Assembly: GCF_030347995.1 (NCBI RefSeq)
Contig: NZ_JAQIBC010000002.1
Span: forward strand, 124,001-188,000
DNA length: 64,000 bases
Direction of reading: 5' to 3'
Origin: Sulfurovum xiamenensis
GTDB lineage: Bacteria; Campylobacterota; Campylobacteria; Campylobacterales; Sulfurovaceae
Shown here: in pieces, positions 1-10,592 of the stretch
Layout of the letters: every line of letters starts with the position of its first letter
How positions within the stretch are numbered: the first letter of the stretch is position 1
Made by a program: the position numbers and the translations under genes
Notes under the pieces: generated by a model
The model's input: only the letters and a program-made list of their open reading frames with translations
Database searches by the model: none
What the model was told of the DNA's origin: nothing

Positions 1-103
1 CACTTACTCCGGCAAAACCTAAAGAGTCAAGCGCATGATGTGCTGCTTTACCTTGTGGATCTAAAACACCCTCTTTTAAAAATACGTTTACTACTGCTGT
101 CAT
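1..103 (-). CDS. purS: Phosphoribosylformylglycinamidine synthase subunit PurS (partial)
   Basis: Only the first 34 codons are in the window; the gene runs off the left edge. The N-terminus (MTAVVNVFLKEGVLDPQGKA) is the typical PurS start. PurS is the small subunit of the PurL/PurQ/PurS complex that makes FGAM in purine synthesis. It lies 9 bp downstream of purC on the same strand, so the two are probably co-transcribed. Confidence 0.85.
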   Translation of the reverse strand, partial: MTAVVNVFLKEGVLDPQGKAAHHALDSLGFAGVS

Positions 104-112
104 TACTATTCC

Positions 113-826
113 TTATCTGTTTTTTATTCTGTCTAATACTTGTCTGTAGGCTTCAGTGAGTCCGCCCAAACCTTGTCTAAATCTGTCTTTGTCGAGCTTT
201 TCATCTGTTTTGGCATCCCAGAGTCTAAAGTTGTCCGGACTTAGCTCATCGATAAGGATGATATTGCCATCTTTATCTCTACCAAATTCGATCTTGAAGT
301 CTACAACTTTAATGTCAAGACCAGCATAAAAATCTACGAGCAGGGTATTGATCCTTCTTGCCATGAAACGAATGTAATCAAGTTCAGATACGTCATTGAC
401 CAAATTTAAAATAAGACAGTGTTGGTCGTTTAATTTTGGATCTCCAAGTGCATCATTCTTATAGTCAAATTCCACCAGTGTGAAAGGAAGTACTGTTTTG
501 TCTTGAATGCCAAGGTTTTTACTAAGACTACCTGTAGCAATATTTCTTACGATCACTTCGATCTTGATCACTTCTGCAGCTTTATGCAGCATGTTATTCT
601 CATCAATGGTATCTACATAGTGGGTAGGGATACCTTTTTCATCCAGATATTTGAAGAGTTCTGTCGATATCTGGTTGTTAAGGGCACCTTTGCCTTCTTC
701 AGATGATTTTTTTTCACCATTAAATGCAGTCAGGCTGTCTTTAAATTCGGAAATAAGAAGATTTTCATCCTCTGTTTTCCAGATTTTCTTTGCCTTACCT
801 TCATACAAAAGTTCAGTCTTTGGCAT
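113..826 (-). CDS. purC: SAICAR synthetase (phosphoribosylaminoimidazole-succinocarboxamide synthase)
   Basis: A 237-residue protein of normal PurC length. It opens with the substrate-binding LLYEGKAKK segment and carries the family signatures [12 protein letters not shown] and KIEFGRD...LIDELSPD, which bind nucleotide and metal. It joins aspartate to CAIR in purine synthesis. Its ATG overlaps the stop codon of ctpA by one base (TAATG), so translation is probably coupled, and purS follows. Confidence 0.95.
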   Translation of the reverse strand: MPKTELLYEGKAKKIWKTEDENLLISEFKDSLTAFNGEKKSSEEGKGALNNQISTELFKYLDEKGIPTHYVDTIDENNMLHKAAEVIKIEVIVRNIATGSLSKNLGIQDKTVLPFTLVEFDYKNDALGDPKLNDQHCLILNLVNDVSELDYIRFMARRINTLLVDFYAGLDIKVVDFKIEFGRDKDGNIILIDELSPDNFRLWDAKTDEKLDKDRFRQGLGGLTEAYRQVLDRIKNR

Positions 827-2184
827 TATTTTTTTCCTTTATTTGTGATGATCAAAGCTTTCAAGATGTCTACAGCACTTTTGAGTTGTAGATCTTTATA
901 GATCTGTTCTTCAGTGATGATCGTATCATCTGTCTTGGTTGCATTGTTGTCTGTATTTGCCTTGGTTGTTATTGATGTGTTATTGTTGATCTCTATCTTC
1001 TCGAGTTCACTCTGTAAGTGTTTTTTGAGATCTTTTTCCTTAAGCATGACAGAGTCTTCAATAAAATCTATTTTTCCAAGAGGTACAGAAATGTCTGGCG
1101 TAACACCCACAGCTTGTATGGTACGTCCACTTGGAAGGTAGTAACGTGCAACTGTAAGCTTTAATGCTTCATCCGCACCTACAGGCATAACCACTTGTAC
1201 AGACCCCTTTCCAAATGTTTTTTCTCCAACGAGAACAGAACGATCTAGATCCTGAAGCGCCCCAGATACGATCTCAGAAGCAGATGCAGACCCTCCATTG
1301 ATGAGTATGACCAGAGGTGTATCCTTGTCTGTACCTTTTTGGGTCGCTCTATACTCGATATTTTCGCTGGCCACTTTTCCTTTTTGGCTGACGATCACAC
1401 CCTCATCAACAAAAAGGTCTGTCAGTCCGACAGCCTGGTCAAGGAGTCCACCAGGATTATTTCTTAGATCCAGGATGATACCCTTGGTATTTTTATGCTC
1501 TTTGATAGCGTCTTTTACACCTTGTACTACTTTTTGGTCAAAAGAAGTAACATGGATATAGAGTAGATCATTTTCTATGGTCTTTGCATAGACAGACTGA
1601 ATTTTAATGATATCTCTAGTGATCTTCACTTCAAGAGGTTTCGCTTCACCTTTACGGATGATCGTTAAGACCAAAGAGGTTTTAGGCTTCCCTCTCATCA
1701 ATTTTACCGACTCATCGATACTCATGCCGATAGTGGCTGTGTCATTGATCTTTAAAATGATATCACCGGCTTTGATTCCCGCTTTATCTGCAGGTGTGTC
1801 ACTGATAGGGGCGATAACGGTCAGTGCACCGTCTTTCATACCTATGGAGATCCCTAAACCTCCAAATTCACCTTTCGTCTGGACAGAGAGGTCTTTAAAC
1901 TCTTTAGTGTCCATAAAAGAAGAGTGAGAGTCGAGATTGGCCATAAGTCCTTTTAGTGCTTTATCTACGAGGTCTGTGGTATTGATATCATCCACATATT
2001 GGCTCTCGATCACATTAAGAATTTGTGTAAATTTGATGTAGGCTTCCAGCTTTTCCTTGGCGGTAGAAGGTGCATAGGTTTTTGCAGCAGTATCTTTGGC
2101 TTGGGCGAAAGATCCGAACATGTATGCGACAGTCAAAGTACTTACAAGTCCCGCAACAATAACTTTTTTGCTTTTCTTAATCAT
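826..2184 (-). CDS. ctpA: C-terminal processing protease, S41 family (CtpA/CtpB)
   Basis: A 452-residue periplasmic serine protease. The N-terminus is a signal peptide or membrane anchor (about 8-28), a PDZ domain covers about 95-185, and the S41 catalytic domain follows. By spacing relative to B. subtilis CtpB the Ser-Lys-Gln triad is S301 (GGSASASE), K326 and Q330 (FGKGSVQ). The tail after about 400 is Asn/Thr-rich and probably disordered. Such proteases trim C-termini of envelope proteins and often act on peptidoglycan hydrolases. It is the first gene of the ctpA-purC-purS run. Confidence 0.93.
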   Translation of the reverse strand: MIKKSKKVIVAGLVSTLTVAYMFGSFAQAKDTAAKTYAPSTAKEKLEAYIKFTQILNVIESQYVDDINTTDLVDKALKGLMANLDSHSSFMDTKEFKDLSVQTKGEFGGLGISIGMKDGALTVIAPISDTPADKAGIKAGDIILKINDTATIGMSIDESVKLMRGKPKTSLVLTIIRKGEAKPLEVKITRDIIKIQSVYAKTIENDLLYIHVTSFDQKVVQGVKDAIKEHKNTKGIILDLRNNPGGLLDQAVGLTDLFVDEGVIVSQKGKVASENIEYRATQKGTDKDTPLVILINGGSASASEIVSGALQDLDRSVLVGEKTFGKGSVQVVMPVGADEALKLTVARYYLPSGRTIQAVGVTPDISVPLGKIDFIEDSVMLKEKDLKKHLQSELEKIEINNNTSITTKANTDNNATKTDDTIITEEQIYKDLQLKSAVDILKALIITNKGKK

Positions 2185-2309
2185 TAAGGTGGTGTCTCCC
2201 TATGAGAATTGGTTTATAATTTTATTTAAAATCATCTAAGAGGTTGCTTTGAATCCTCTGTATTACTATACTTAAGGAAGGTTAACCATTTTTTTAAGAG
2301 ACACGATCT

Positions 2310-4235
2310 CTAAGAAGAGAGACTCTTTTTGACCATACGTTTTAATTGTTTCATTGTAGCAGATGAAGTGTCACCGCCATAAGAGATAAGTTCATAACAG
2401 TTATCCACTTCTTTTAGTGCACTTTTTTCCGGATGTTCCTTCATATATCGCAGAAAGTACTGGTGCATGGTTTCATCTTTTTGTCTAATGTAGCCTTCTT
2501 TCTTGAGCTTCTTTAAAAGAGGCTCGAGTATACATAGTACTTTATGGGTACATCGGGGACGACGGAAATATAAAGTGATGCTAAAAGTGATCAAGACCAG
2601 GGTCAGTAAAGAGAATACAAAAAGTAAGACAAATCTGGGATTCTCTTTTGCGTATTGGATCAGTTGCAGTTGACGGATATGACTGTAGTAGAGTATCCAT
2701 GTCTCTACTTGATATTTTATATACATGAGCTGGAGATTCACTCTATTAAAGAATGTATTATTTGCACCGAGTATTTCTAATGTGTCCTTATCTATCGCTG
2801 ATGCTGTACTGGTTGTTTCAAATCTTACCCAGTGTTGACCGATATAGAGTTCAGCCCAAGCATGTGCATCACGTTCCTTTACAGCTAGATAATTGTTAAA
2901 ACTGTTGGCTTGGTCGGCTTTATACCCTGTAACGATGCGTGAAGGTATACCACACATACGGGCCATGGTGACAAAAGAAGATGCAAAATGCACACAATAT
3001 CCCAAACGCTTGTCAAATAAAAAACTGTCTGCTGTATTATTAATATCAAGAGCTTTCGGTTTTAAACTGTAGGTCAAAGACTGGTTTTGAAAAAATTTTA
3101 CAAGTGCAGAAGCTTTCTTATCAGGTTCTTTATAGAGGTTTTTTATTTTTTGTGCTTCCTGATACGTTTTAGGATTACGTTTTATATCAAAGGAGATTGA
3201 GGCATCAAGTGTATCTTGATCTAAATTATCATAAAACGTAGGAGTTAACACAGAACGTGCGGTATAATGCATAGGGGTTTTGATAGGCTTTTTAACGGTA
3301 CTTATGAGATCTTTATCCATATCCGAATTGTTTACTATACGTACAGGCATATCCAACAGATAGATCCAACGTTTTTGAGTAGGATACAAGGTCACTTTAT
3401 ACTCTATAGTTTCTCCCACTACAGGATCATCGGTTTTGTTTTCTCTTTTCATATAGGCAGGCAGTGGTTCCCAATAGTCTTTTTTATCCACATAAAGTAT
3501 ACTTCCTCTGAAATAGAGTTTATCAGAGGTGGGGACCTCTGTATCAAAGCCCACTTCCATGACAATCCGGTCTGAAGGAACGAGCAGGGCCTTGGAGTCT
3601 AAGAACATGGTACCGTCATGTCCCATACGCTGTATATTTTCACCTTTAAAACCATAGTCTGCATGTTCAAATGAGATACGGGGAAAGAAGATAAAAAGCA
3701 CAACCACCCAGGGAAGAGAATACATGAACATTACCATGCTCGCCCGGAAGCTCTCTATCATATTACCCTCCATTCGGTGTGCCAGTATCAGCCAGAGCAG
3801 AAAGAAAATTTCGAATATGACATACATAAGCATCATAAGACTATGAAAGAAAAATAAGGAGAGGGCCAAAAATAAAACAGGGGAGAGCAGTAGATAAAAG
3901 TTGATCTCTCTTGTGAGTCTTTGCATGGAAACCACGATGATCAAAATATAGACCAATAACTCAAGAAAAAGTTTCAAGCGTGAAAGACCCCTGAATGAGA
4001 AGAGACCATACAGTGATAGATAGAGTGCCAAAAGCCCCATCAAAAAGATAAAAAGTATCAAATATTTATCTGCAGGTGTTTTCTTGAAGAATAGCAATAC
4101 CAACACCATGAAAGAGAAGATCAGCATAGGTACTTTGAGTATAAGCATCAAAGGCAATAGAACAATGATATAGGCAGTGTCTAAAAGCGCTAAAGGAGTG
4201 AGTTTAGTATCTTGCAAGTGTTTCAAGAATAACAT
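2310..4235 (-). CDS. Membrane transglutaminase-like protein (TgpA / DUF3488 type)
   Basis: 641 residues: about six to seven membrane helices (about 20-185), a large periplasmic region with the transglutaminase-like fold, one more helix (about 537-558) and a cytoplasmic C-terminal DUF4129-like tail. The Cys and His of the triad are visible at C413 (RLGYCVHFASS) and H458 (DAHAWAEL). The third position, usually Asp in WVRFDPT, is Glu here (E473, WVRFETT). It overlaps the DUF58 gene by 32 bp and completes a MoxR-DUF58-TgpA operon. The substrate is unknown; a protease, amidase or crosslinking role in the periplasm is possible. Confidence 0.85.
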   Translation of the reverse strand: MLFLKHLQDTKLTPLALLDTAYIIVLLPLMLILKVPMLIFSFMVLVLLFFKKTPADKYLILFIFLMGLLALYLSLYGLFSFRGLSRLKLFLELLVYILIIVVSMQRLTREINFYLLLSPVLFLALSLFFFHSLMMLMYVIFEIFFLLWLILAHRMEGNMIESFRASMVMFMYSLPWVVVLFIFFPRISFEHADYGFKGENIQRMGHDGTMFLDSKALLVPSDRIVMEVGFDTEVPTSDKLYFRGSILYVDKKDYWEPLPAYMKRENKTDDPVVGETIEYKVTLYPTQKRWIYLLDMPVRIVNNSDMDKDLISTVKKPIKTPMHYTARSVLTPTFYDNLDQDTLDASISFDIKRNPKTYQEAQKIKNLYKEPDKKASALVKFFQNQSLTYSLKPKALDINNTADSFLFDKRLGYCVHFASSFVTMARMCGIPSRIVTGYKADQANSFNNYLAVKERDAHAWAELYIGQHWVRFETTSTASAIDKDTLEILGANNTFFNRVNLQLMYIKYQVETWILYYSHIRQLQLIQYAKENPRFVLLFVFSLLTLVLITFSITLYFRRPRCTHKVLCILEPLLKKLKKEGYIRQKDETMHQYFLRYMKEHPEKSALKEVDNCYELISYGGDTSSATMKQLKRMVKKSLSS

Positions 4236-5076
4236 CTGTACTCTCCTTTGTTGAATTTAAGACTTTGTTTGGCATTTGTATCATGAAAGGCAGGTTTTGT
4301 TTTTCGCATTCCAGTACCCATAAACAGAGTTGGGATAACCGTGCTTCATCATCTGTGGCTGCTGTGTAAAAGTTAAAAACCAGTTTAGGTGTCTGTGTCT
4401 CTTTAGTGAAGACTTTGACTGACATCTCTCCTTTTGCTACGGATGCCCAGTGGATATGGGAAAGTTTTTGTGATCCATCATAGGCTCGTAAGCCATCAAA
4501 CTCTTTTTCTTCCCCATAATTGTTTTCTTCCTTTTGTAAAAAGGAATGTAAGGAGATACCTTTGGGCTCAGGGTAGACTAATCCATTGTAAGAATCGTTT
4601 ATTTTCAAGACCAAACGTACCGTAGAGAGTGGATACTTGCTTTCCAGATAGCAGCCTTTATGGGTGAAAGTACCACGTTTTTCGGGTAGTACAGGCAGGT
4701 GCAGAATCGTCGATGTGTCACCTTTAAGTGGTTCCAGGGGTATAGATTTATTTTCATGACGGAGTATGACAGACCATGATGTTGTCTGTGAAGGATTGTA
4801 TATCTGCATAGCAAGATGACCTTCTTGATGTGTAAATAAACGTCCAGAAGGTACATAAGAACCTTCTAGATGACCGAGGTTTAAGATCCCTATAGGCCCA
4901 GCGCTAAATGCAAGAGAAAATGTAAAAAAAAGTGTAATATAGACAAGATTGAAATCATGCATATAGGCTTCCAAAAAAAGCCCGAAAAGCAAAACCACTA
5001 CAACTACACTGTAGCGTGTAGCGTGCTGGTCTATGCGTTTATATATCTGAGCGAATGTGCGTAAAGATTTCATCAT
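4204..5076 (-). CDS. DUF58 domain protein
   Basis: 290 residues. Two hydrophobic helices near the N-terminus (about 22-40 and 45-65) precede a soluble part with the DUF58 core (YDGSQKLSHIHWASVAKGEMSVK). DUF58 proteins are paired with MoxR ATPases and are thought to be their adaptors or substrates. It overlaps the moxR gene upstream by 38 bp and the transglutaminase gene downstream by 32 bp, so the three are translationally tied. Confidence 0.85.
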   Translation of the reverse strand: MMKSLRTFAQIYKRIDQHATRYSVVVVVLLFGLFLEAYMHDFNLVYITLFFTFSLAFSAGPIGILNLGHLEGSYVPSGRLFTHQEGHLAMQIYNPSQTTSWSVILRHENKSIPLEPLKGDTSTILHLPVLPEKRGTFTHKGCYLESKYPLSTVRLVLKINDSYNGLVYPEPKGISLHSFLQKEENNYGEEKEFDGLRAYDGSQKLSHIHWASVAKGEMSVKVFTKETQTPKLVFNFYTAATDDEARLSQLCLWVLECEKQNLPFMIQMPNKVLNSTKESTDVILETLARY

Positions 5077-5962
5077 GGATACGTTTGGCTGTAGTTAGAC
5101 CCTCTTTAAACTTAAGGCGGTGGGTACATACAGCGGATGTCACTGCCTGTAGATCATCAGCAGTGACGTAGTTACGACCTTGCAGCATTGCCCAAGATTT
5201 AGTCATGGCGGTCAAAGATAATGCCCCACGTGTAGAAAGACCATACTCAAATATGCCACTCTCTCTAGTATAAGCGATTATTTTCTGAAGAAAGTCTAAC
5301 AGTGTCTCACTCAGTGTGACCTCTGAAGCCCGTTTCATATAGCTTTCTATCTGCTGGGGTGTCAATAAGGTATTAGATATAGATCTACTGTGTCCTCTTT
5401 CACCTTTTAATATCTCTCTTTCTGATACGCTGTCCGGATAGCCAATCCCAAACGAACACATAAAACGATCCAGCTGGGAGGTTGGTAAAGGAAAAGTGCC
5501 TACCTCTTCCTGTGGATTTTGTGTCCCAATAACAAAAAAAGGCTTGGGTAGTGTATGGAGTGTTCCATCTATAGTGATGGACCCTTCTTCCATTGCTTGG
5601 AGAAGGGCAGATTGGGTTTTAGGCATGGAACGGTTTATCTCATCAGCTAAAAGAAAAGAGGTAAAGATAGGACCTTTTTTAAAGATGAAAGCGCCTTCTT
5701 TCTGGTTATAGTAGTTGACCCCAAGTATGTCTGAAGGAAGCATATCAGAGGTAAACTGTATACGACCAAAGTCCAGTCCTAAGACTTGAGAGAGATGTTT
5801 TGCCAGGGTTGTCTTTCCCACACCTGGGATATCTTCTAAAAGCAAATGCCCACCTGCAAAAAAAGTCGCCAATGATAAAGCGATCGTCTCTTTTTTACCC
5901 ACTAAATGGGTCTCTATCGCATCTATAAGAGGAGTAAATTCTGAAGCAATTGTGTAATTCAT
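5039..5962 (-). CDS. MoxR-family AAA+ ATPase
   Basis: 307 residues, full length for MoxR. The Walker A motif is PGVGKTTLAK (about 46-55); the Walker B region reads LLADEINRS; sensor and lid regions follow (GTQNPQEEVGTFPLP, ...STRGALSL). MoxR proteins act as chaperone-like ATPases that mature partner proteins encoded next to them, here the DUF58 and transglutaminase products. It is the first gene of the operon and divergent from clpB. Confidence 0.92.
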   Translation of the reverse strand: MNYTIASEFTPLIDAIETHLVGKKETIALSLATFFAGGHLLLEDIPGVGKTTLAKHLSQVLGLDFGRIQFTSDMLPSDILGVNYYNQKEGAFIFKKGPIFTSFLLADEINRSMPKTQSALLQAMEEGSITIDGTLHTLPKPFFVIGTQNPQEEVGTFPLPTSQLDRFMCSFGIGYPDSVSEREILKGERGHSRSISNTLLTPQQIESYMKRASEVTLSETLLDFLQKIIAYTRESGIFEYGLSTRGALSLTAMTKSWAMLQGRNYVTADDLQAVTSAVCTHRLKFKEGLTTAKRIHDEIFTHIRSDI

Positions 5963-6131
5963 GAGGATATCATAACGTAATTTACTTTGAAAAATTTTCT
6001 GATGTATCAGAATTTCTATAGATCTATCTCAAATTGCAGAAGTATGTTTGCACAGATACTACACGTGAAACAAGTATATTATTATAACAAATACTATAGA
6101 TAACACTACATAAATCATTTTATTAAATAAA
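5963..6131. other. AT-rich spacer between moxR and the clpB promoter
   Basis: Very AT-rich non-coding DNA with no plausible ORF. It must hold the moxR operon promoter on the minus strand; I could not pick one with confidence. Confidence 0.4.
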
Positions 6132-6162
6132 CTTGACAAGAAGTGACTAAAGGTTGTATAAT
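6132..6162 (+). promoter_or_regulatory. clpB sigma-70 promoter with overlapping HAIR-like HspR operator
   Basis: The -35 TTGACA (6133-6138) and -10 TATAAT (6157-6162) are both perfect, with an 18-bp spacer. Laid over the -35 is CTTGACA-N7-ACTAAAG (6132-6152). This has the 7-7-7 layout of the HAIR box (CTTGAGT-N7-ACTCAAG) bound by HspR, matching 5/7 and 6/7 in the two arms. Heat-shock control of clpB by HspR is known in Campylobacter; here it is inferred from the site. Confidence 0.65.
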
Positions 6163-6196
6163 AATTCAAATTTAAATCATTTTAAGGAGTTATTCT

Positions 6197-8770
6197 ATGA
6201 GTATACTTGAAAAATTAACGAATCAAATGCAAGCTACCATCGAATCGGGGGTATCTTTAGCACTTCATAATAAAAACCAAGAAGTAGAACCTATTCATCT
6301 TATTTGGGCATTACTTACAAACAGCGGTTCCATTTTACATCAAGCCCTCAACAAAATGAATGCTGACAAAGCTGCCATAGAATTGGAAGCAAAAAGCATT
6401 GCAAACAAATTACCAACGGTTTCTTCTGTCACAAAAGAGAACATTAAATTATCACAAAACCTTGTACGATCATTGCAAAATGCAGAAGGTGTGATGACTG
6501 CGAACGGTGACCAGTATCTGGCAGTGGATGCATGGCTTATGGCCAATGCCGGTGAGAGTTTTATGAAAGAAACACTGGGTAAATATATTGATATGAATGA
6601 ATATAAAAAGACACTTGAGAGCATCCGTGGGGGTAAACAGATAGACTCACAATCAGGTGATGAGACATTGGAAGCGCTCTCACAATATGGTATTGACCTG
6701 AATCAAAAAGCACTGGATGGAGAGCTTGATCCTGTGATCGGTAGAGACGAAGAAGTACAGCGTATGATGCAGATATTGATTCGTAAAACGAAGAATAATC
6801 CTATCCTTATAGGTGAACCGGGTACTGGTAAAACGGCTATCGTAGAGGGACTGGCACAAAGAATCGTAAACAAAGAGGTACCGCTTAGTTTACAAAACAT
6901 GCGTGTGATCTCACTTGATATGAGTAGACTGATCGCAGGTGCAAAGTATAGAGGTGAGTTTGAGGACAGGCTAAAAGCGATCGTGGATGAAGTCAAAGAA
7001 GCAGCCAATGTCATCCTGTTCATCGATGAGATTCATACGATCGTTGGTGCAGGGGCAAGTGAAGGAAGTATGGATGCTGCCAATATACTTAAACCGGCAC
7101 TGGCAAGAGGTGAGCTTCATACGATAGGTGCAACCACACTGAAAGAGTACAGAAAGTACTTTGAAAAAGATGCGGCACTGCAAAGACGTTTTCAACCTGT
7201 TAAAGTGGATGAACCTAGTATCAATGAAGCATTACAGATCCTTAGAGGTATCAAAGATAAACTGGAAGCACATCATAATGTCAATATCACAGACTCTGCT
7301 TTGGTCGCAGCAGCCAAACTAAGTGATCGTTACATTACGGATAGGTTTTTACCGGACAAGGCTATTGACCTGATAGATGAAGCTGCTGCAGAGCTTAAAA
7401 TGCAGATAGAGTCTGAACCTACAGATCTTGCTAAGTCTAAACGTGATATTTCAACACTACAGGTTGAAAAAGAGGCACTTAAGATGGAGGAGAGTGATAA
7501 AAACACTGCTCGTCTGGAAGAGATAGAAAAAGAGTTGGCTGATCTGGAAGAAAGACGTGTATCGCTTCAGAATCAATTTGACAATGAAAAAAATGTCTTT
7601 AATGAGATCGCTGAGATAAAATCAAATATTGATTCACTAAAAACACAGGCAGAACATGTAAAAAGAGAAGGTGATTTCAACAAAGCTGCAGAGATAGAGT
7701 ATGGACAGATACCTGCAGAGAAAGAGAAACTTAAAAGTCTTGAAGAGAAATGGACTCAGATGATGTCTGAAGGTACACTGCTTAAAAACTCTGTGGATGA
7801 AGAGATGATCGCCAGCATCGTAAGCCGTTGGACAGGTATCTCTGTCAACAAGATGCTACAAGGAGAAAAAGAGAAGATCCTTGCGATAGAGAGTATTCTC
7901 AAAGAAGAGGTAGTAGGGCAGGATGAAGCACTTAAGGCTGTCGCACGTGCCATTAAACGTAATAAAGCAGGGCTGAGTGATATCAACCGACCTATCGGTA
8001 GTTTCATGTTCCTTGGACCAACAGGTGTAGGTAAAACGCAGGTCGCTAAAACGCTTGCAAAATTCCTGTTCGACTCTGAGAAGTCACTGATCCGTATCGA
8101 TATGAGTGAATATATGGAGAAACATGCTGCAAGTAGACTTGTGGGTGCACCTCCTGGATATGTCGGTTATGAAGAGGGTGGACAGCTGACTGAAGCAGTC
8201 AGAAGAAAACCTTATTCAGTTGTACTCTTTGATGAGATAGAAAAAGCACATCCTGATGTCTTCAATACACTCTTGCAGGTACTGGATGACGGACGTTTGA
8301 CAGACAACAAAGGTGTTACGGTCGACTTCAAGAATACGATCATCATCATGACCTCGAACATTGCATCAGACAAGATCATGACGATCACAGATAAAGAAGA
8401 GAGAAGAGCAGCGGTAAATGATGAACTGAAACGAAACTTCAAACCGGAGTTCCTTAACCGTCTGGATGACCAGGTGATCTTTAATCCTCTTGACCTTGAT
8501 GCGATCACGAGCATTGTGGATATCTTATTTAAAAGTATCCAGACAAAACTCGCAGAGCGTGATATAACCATCACACTGACAGACAATGCCAAAGCATATA
8601 TTGCCGAAGCCGGTTTCGACCCTGTCTATGGAGCTCGTCCGCTAAAAAGAGCACTCTATGAAGTGGTAGAGGACAGACTTGCAGAACTGATACTTGAAGA
8701 TAAAGTGGTTGAAGGTTCATCTGTAAGTTTTGATGTTGCCGATGGAGAGATCGTCGTTCATATCTCTTAA
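6197..8770 (+). CDS. clpB: ATP-dependent disaggregase ClpB
   Basis: 857 residues, full length. A Clp_N double-repeat domain covers about 1-145. The first AAA+ domain has Walker A GEPGTGKT (206-213) and Walker B IDE (D277, E278). The coiled-coil M domain spans about 405-520, and the second AAA+ domain has Walker A GPTGVGKT (607-614) and SEYMEKH. It threads aggregated proteins through its hexamer together with DnaK. A good Shine-Dalgarno (AAGGAG) sits 7 bases before the ATG. It is a single-gene unit closed by a hairpin at 8794-8821. Confidence 0.97.
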   Translation: MSILEKLTNQMQATIESGVSLALHNKNQEVEPIHLIWALLTNSGSILHQALNKMNADKAAIELEAKSIANKLPTVSSVTKENIKLSQNLVRSLQNAEGVMTANGDQYLAVDAWLMANAGESFMKETLGKYIDMNEYKKTLESIRGGKQIDSQSGDETLEALSQYGIDLNQKALDGELDPVIGRDEEVQRMMQILIRKTKNNPILIGEPGTGKTAIVEGLAQRIVNKEVPLSLQNMRVISLDMSRLIAGAKYRGEFEDRLKAIVDEVKEAANVILFIDEIHTIVGAGASEGSMDAANILKPALARGELHTIGATTLKEYRKYFEKDAALQRRFQPVKVDEPSINEALQILRGIKDKLEAHHNVNITDSALVAAAKLSDRYITDRFLPDKAIDLIDEAAAELKMQIESEPTDLAKSKRDISTLQVEKEALKMEESDKNTARLEEIEKELADLEERRVSLQNQFDNEKNVFNEIAEIKSNIDSLKTQAEHVKREGDFNKAAEIEYGQIPAEKEKLKSLEEKWTQMMSEGTLLKNSVDEEMIASIVSRWTGISVNKMLQGEKEKILAIESILKEEVVGQDEALKAVARAIKRNKAGLSDINRPIGSFMFLGPTGVGKTQVAKTLAKFLFDSEKSLIRIDMSEYMEKHAASRLVGAPPGYVGYEEGGQLTEAVRRKPYSVVLFDEIEKAHPDVFNTLLQVLDDGRLTDNKGVTVDFKNTIIIMTSNIASDKIMTITDKEERRAAVNDELKRNFKPEFLNRLDDQVIFNPLDLDAITSIVDILFKSIQTKLAERDITITLTDNAKAYIAEAGFDPVYGARPLKRALYEVVEDRLAELILEDKVVEGSSVSFDVADGEIVVHIS

Positions 8771-8793
8771 TCCACTTCAAGAAAGATATTTTT

Positions 8794-8821
8794 GGGTTAT
8801 ACCTATGTATAGGTATGGCCC
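8794..8821 (+). terminator. Hairpin terminator after clpB
   Basis: A 28-base inverted repeat: GGGTT-ATACCTAT, a two-base loop, then ATAGGTAT-GGCCC. This pairs up to 13 bp, counting two G-T pairs, and is followed by a pyrimidine-rich CTTCTTAT. It lies between the convergent clpB and mltG genes. The U-run is weak, so efficiency is uncertain. Confidence 0.55.
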
Positions 8822-8851
8822 TTCTTATGATCGGCAGTCATCATTCTATAT

Positions 8852-9865
8852 TTAGAGGCTGGCTTTAAACTCTGTCTCTTTCTCCTTTTCCCTCTCTTTT
8901 TGATACTTTCTAAAAGCCCTGATATTATCCAAATGTTCGTCGTAAGTTACCGTAAAGTTATGTGTACCATTTTCGTTCAGCATAAAGAAAATATAGTCAC
9001 TTTTTTTCGGTTTCATGGAAGCTTGCAGTGCGTCTAAAGTGACGGTACTGAGGGGGTGTGGCGGCAAGCCTTTATGTTTGTATGTATTATATTCACTTTC
9101 ATCACTTTTGATACGTTCCGGTGTAACAACTGTATGAGCATATGGCCCATAGTTAAGTGTACCGTCCATCTGTAATCTCATACCTTTTTCAAGCCGGTTA
9201 TAGATCACTGATGAGATCAGTGGCATCTCCTCAATAGAGTTACTCTCTTTTTGTATAATAGACGCGATGATATGGATAATTTTAAGCTCCAACCGTTCTG
9301 GTGTAGTGGTAAAATATTCTTTTACAAACGTGTTTAATGTTTGTCTGGATTTATAGAAAATATATTGCATTGTTGTATTTTCATCTGCTTTACGTGCAAG
9401 AGTGTAACGTTGAGCTAATATATCTGCTTCTTTGAAATGAGCAAGGGTATCGTATATCTGTAACAATTTATCCTGATCCAGTTTCATATCATTGGCAAGA
9501 CGTGCAATAAGTTCCTCTTTCGTTTCACCGGCATATACCACGATATCCATGATTTCATCTGTTTTTTGTTGATAGAGGTGCTGGAAAAATAAAATACGTC
9601 CATATTCACTAGGTTCAACACTATACCATCCTTCATCCGGCGTCTTTCTAAGTTTTAACATCAATTTGTCCAACCATGTGACTTCATAGCCGTTTGTTTT
9701 GAGTGTATGAATCACGTCATCTATGTTTGATGAGGATATATAGAATGTTTTAGTCCCTTCATTGACCGGAATGAAATTATAAGTAAGAGGAATGAGTAAT
9801 AGAAGCATATAGATTTGAAAGTAAAGAACAAAATTTCTGTAAATATCTGAAAGTATCTTTTTCAT
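8852..9865 (-). CDS. mltG: Endolytic peptidoglycan transglycosylase MltG (YceG)
   Basis: 337 residues: one N-terminal membrane helix (about 9-29), a LysM-like middle and the YceG domain. The catalytic glutamate sits in ASIIQKESNS, followed by the family motif SSVIYNRLEKGMRLQMDGTLNYG. MltG cuts nascent glycan strands at the membrane and helps set strand length. It is transcribed alone and convergent to clpB. Confidence 0.93.
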   Translation of the reverse strand: MKKILSDIYRNFVLYFQIYMLLLLIPLTYNFIPVNEGTKTFYISSSNIDDVIHTLKTNGYEVTWLDKLMLKLRKTPDEGWYSVEPSEYGRILFFQHLYQQKTDEIMDIVVYAGETKEELIARLANDMKLDQDKLLQIYDTLAHFKEADILAQRYTLARKADENTTMQYIFYKSRQTLNTFVKEYFTTTPERLELKIIHIIASIIQKESNSIEEMPLISSVIYNRLEKGMRLQMDGTLNYGPYAHTVVTPERIKSDESEYNTYKHKGLPPHPLSTVTLDALQASMKPKKSDYIFFMLNENGTHNFTVTYDEHLDNIRAFRKYQKEREKEKETEFKASL

Positions 9866-10001
9866 AAATGCCTATGACTTCATTGATGTTTTTATTTGAC
9901 CATTATATCAAAGTTGTATAATTTGGTATGGATATATGTCAAATTGTCATATATTATAATGTGTTATAGTGATGTAAAGTGTCTAAAAAGGAGAGATCTC
10001 C

Positions 10002-10580
10002 ATGATTCCGTTTAATCATTTGGGTTGGATATTCAAATACATCGGACCAGCCATATATCCCCGTAAAATACGAGGGTCACTTTGCCGTTTTTTAATACCA
10101 CTTTCAAGATCTGCATCGGTATTGGACCTTGGTGCAGGGACTGGGATCATGAGTGAGTTTGCCTATGCTTGTAGACCTGATCTTCAATTTACCGCGGTGG
10201 ATCCTGCTGAGGGTATGTTGAAATATTCTGCTGAATATATACAAACACACACAGCCTATGCAGAGCTACTCCCCTTTGATACCTTCAGTTTTGAAGCCAT
10301 ACTTATAGGAGAAGCGCTGCATCATTTTCAGGATGTTGATCAATCGATACAAGAGATGGTACGTGTGCTTCAAAACGGTGGAAGTGTTTTTATCTATGAT
10401 TTTGATTCCAGTACCTTTATAGGTAAAATTCTTTGCAGGATAGAAAGATTGTTCGGAGAACCTGGTAACTTCTATCCACCTGAAGTCTTAAAGAAAAAAC
10501 TTGAAAGTCATGGATTTACGGTTCATATTAGTCATTTTGGGTATCGTTATATTATTGTGGCACAACTGAGATCGATATAA
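10002..10580 (+). CDS. Class I SAM-dependent methyltransferase
   Basis: 192 residues with the SAM-binding motif I VLDLGAGTG (about 41-49), an acidic residue at the end of strand 2 (FTAVDPAEGML) and the post-motif LIGEALHHFQD typical of UbiE/Methyltransf_11 enzymes. A strong AAGGAGA ribosome site precedes the ATG. The substrate cannot be read from the sequence. It is divergent from mltG and not obviously part of an operon. Confidence 0.75.
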   Translation: MIPFNHLGWIFKYIGPAIYPRKIRGSLCRFLIPLSRSASVLDLGAGTGIMSEFAYACRPDLQFTAVDPAEGMLKYSAEYIQTHTAYAELLPFDTFSFEAILIGEALHHFQDVDQSIQEMVRVLQNGGSVFIYDFDSSTFIGKILCRIERLFGEPGNFYPPEVLKKKLESHGFTVHISHFGYRYIIVAQLRSI

Positions 10581-10592
10581 AAATATATCAAT

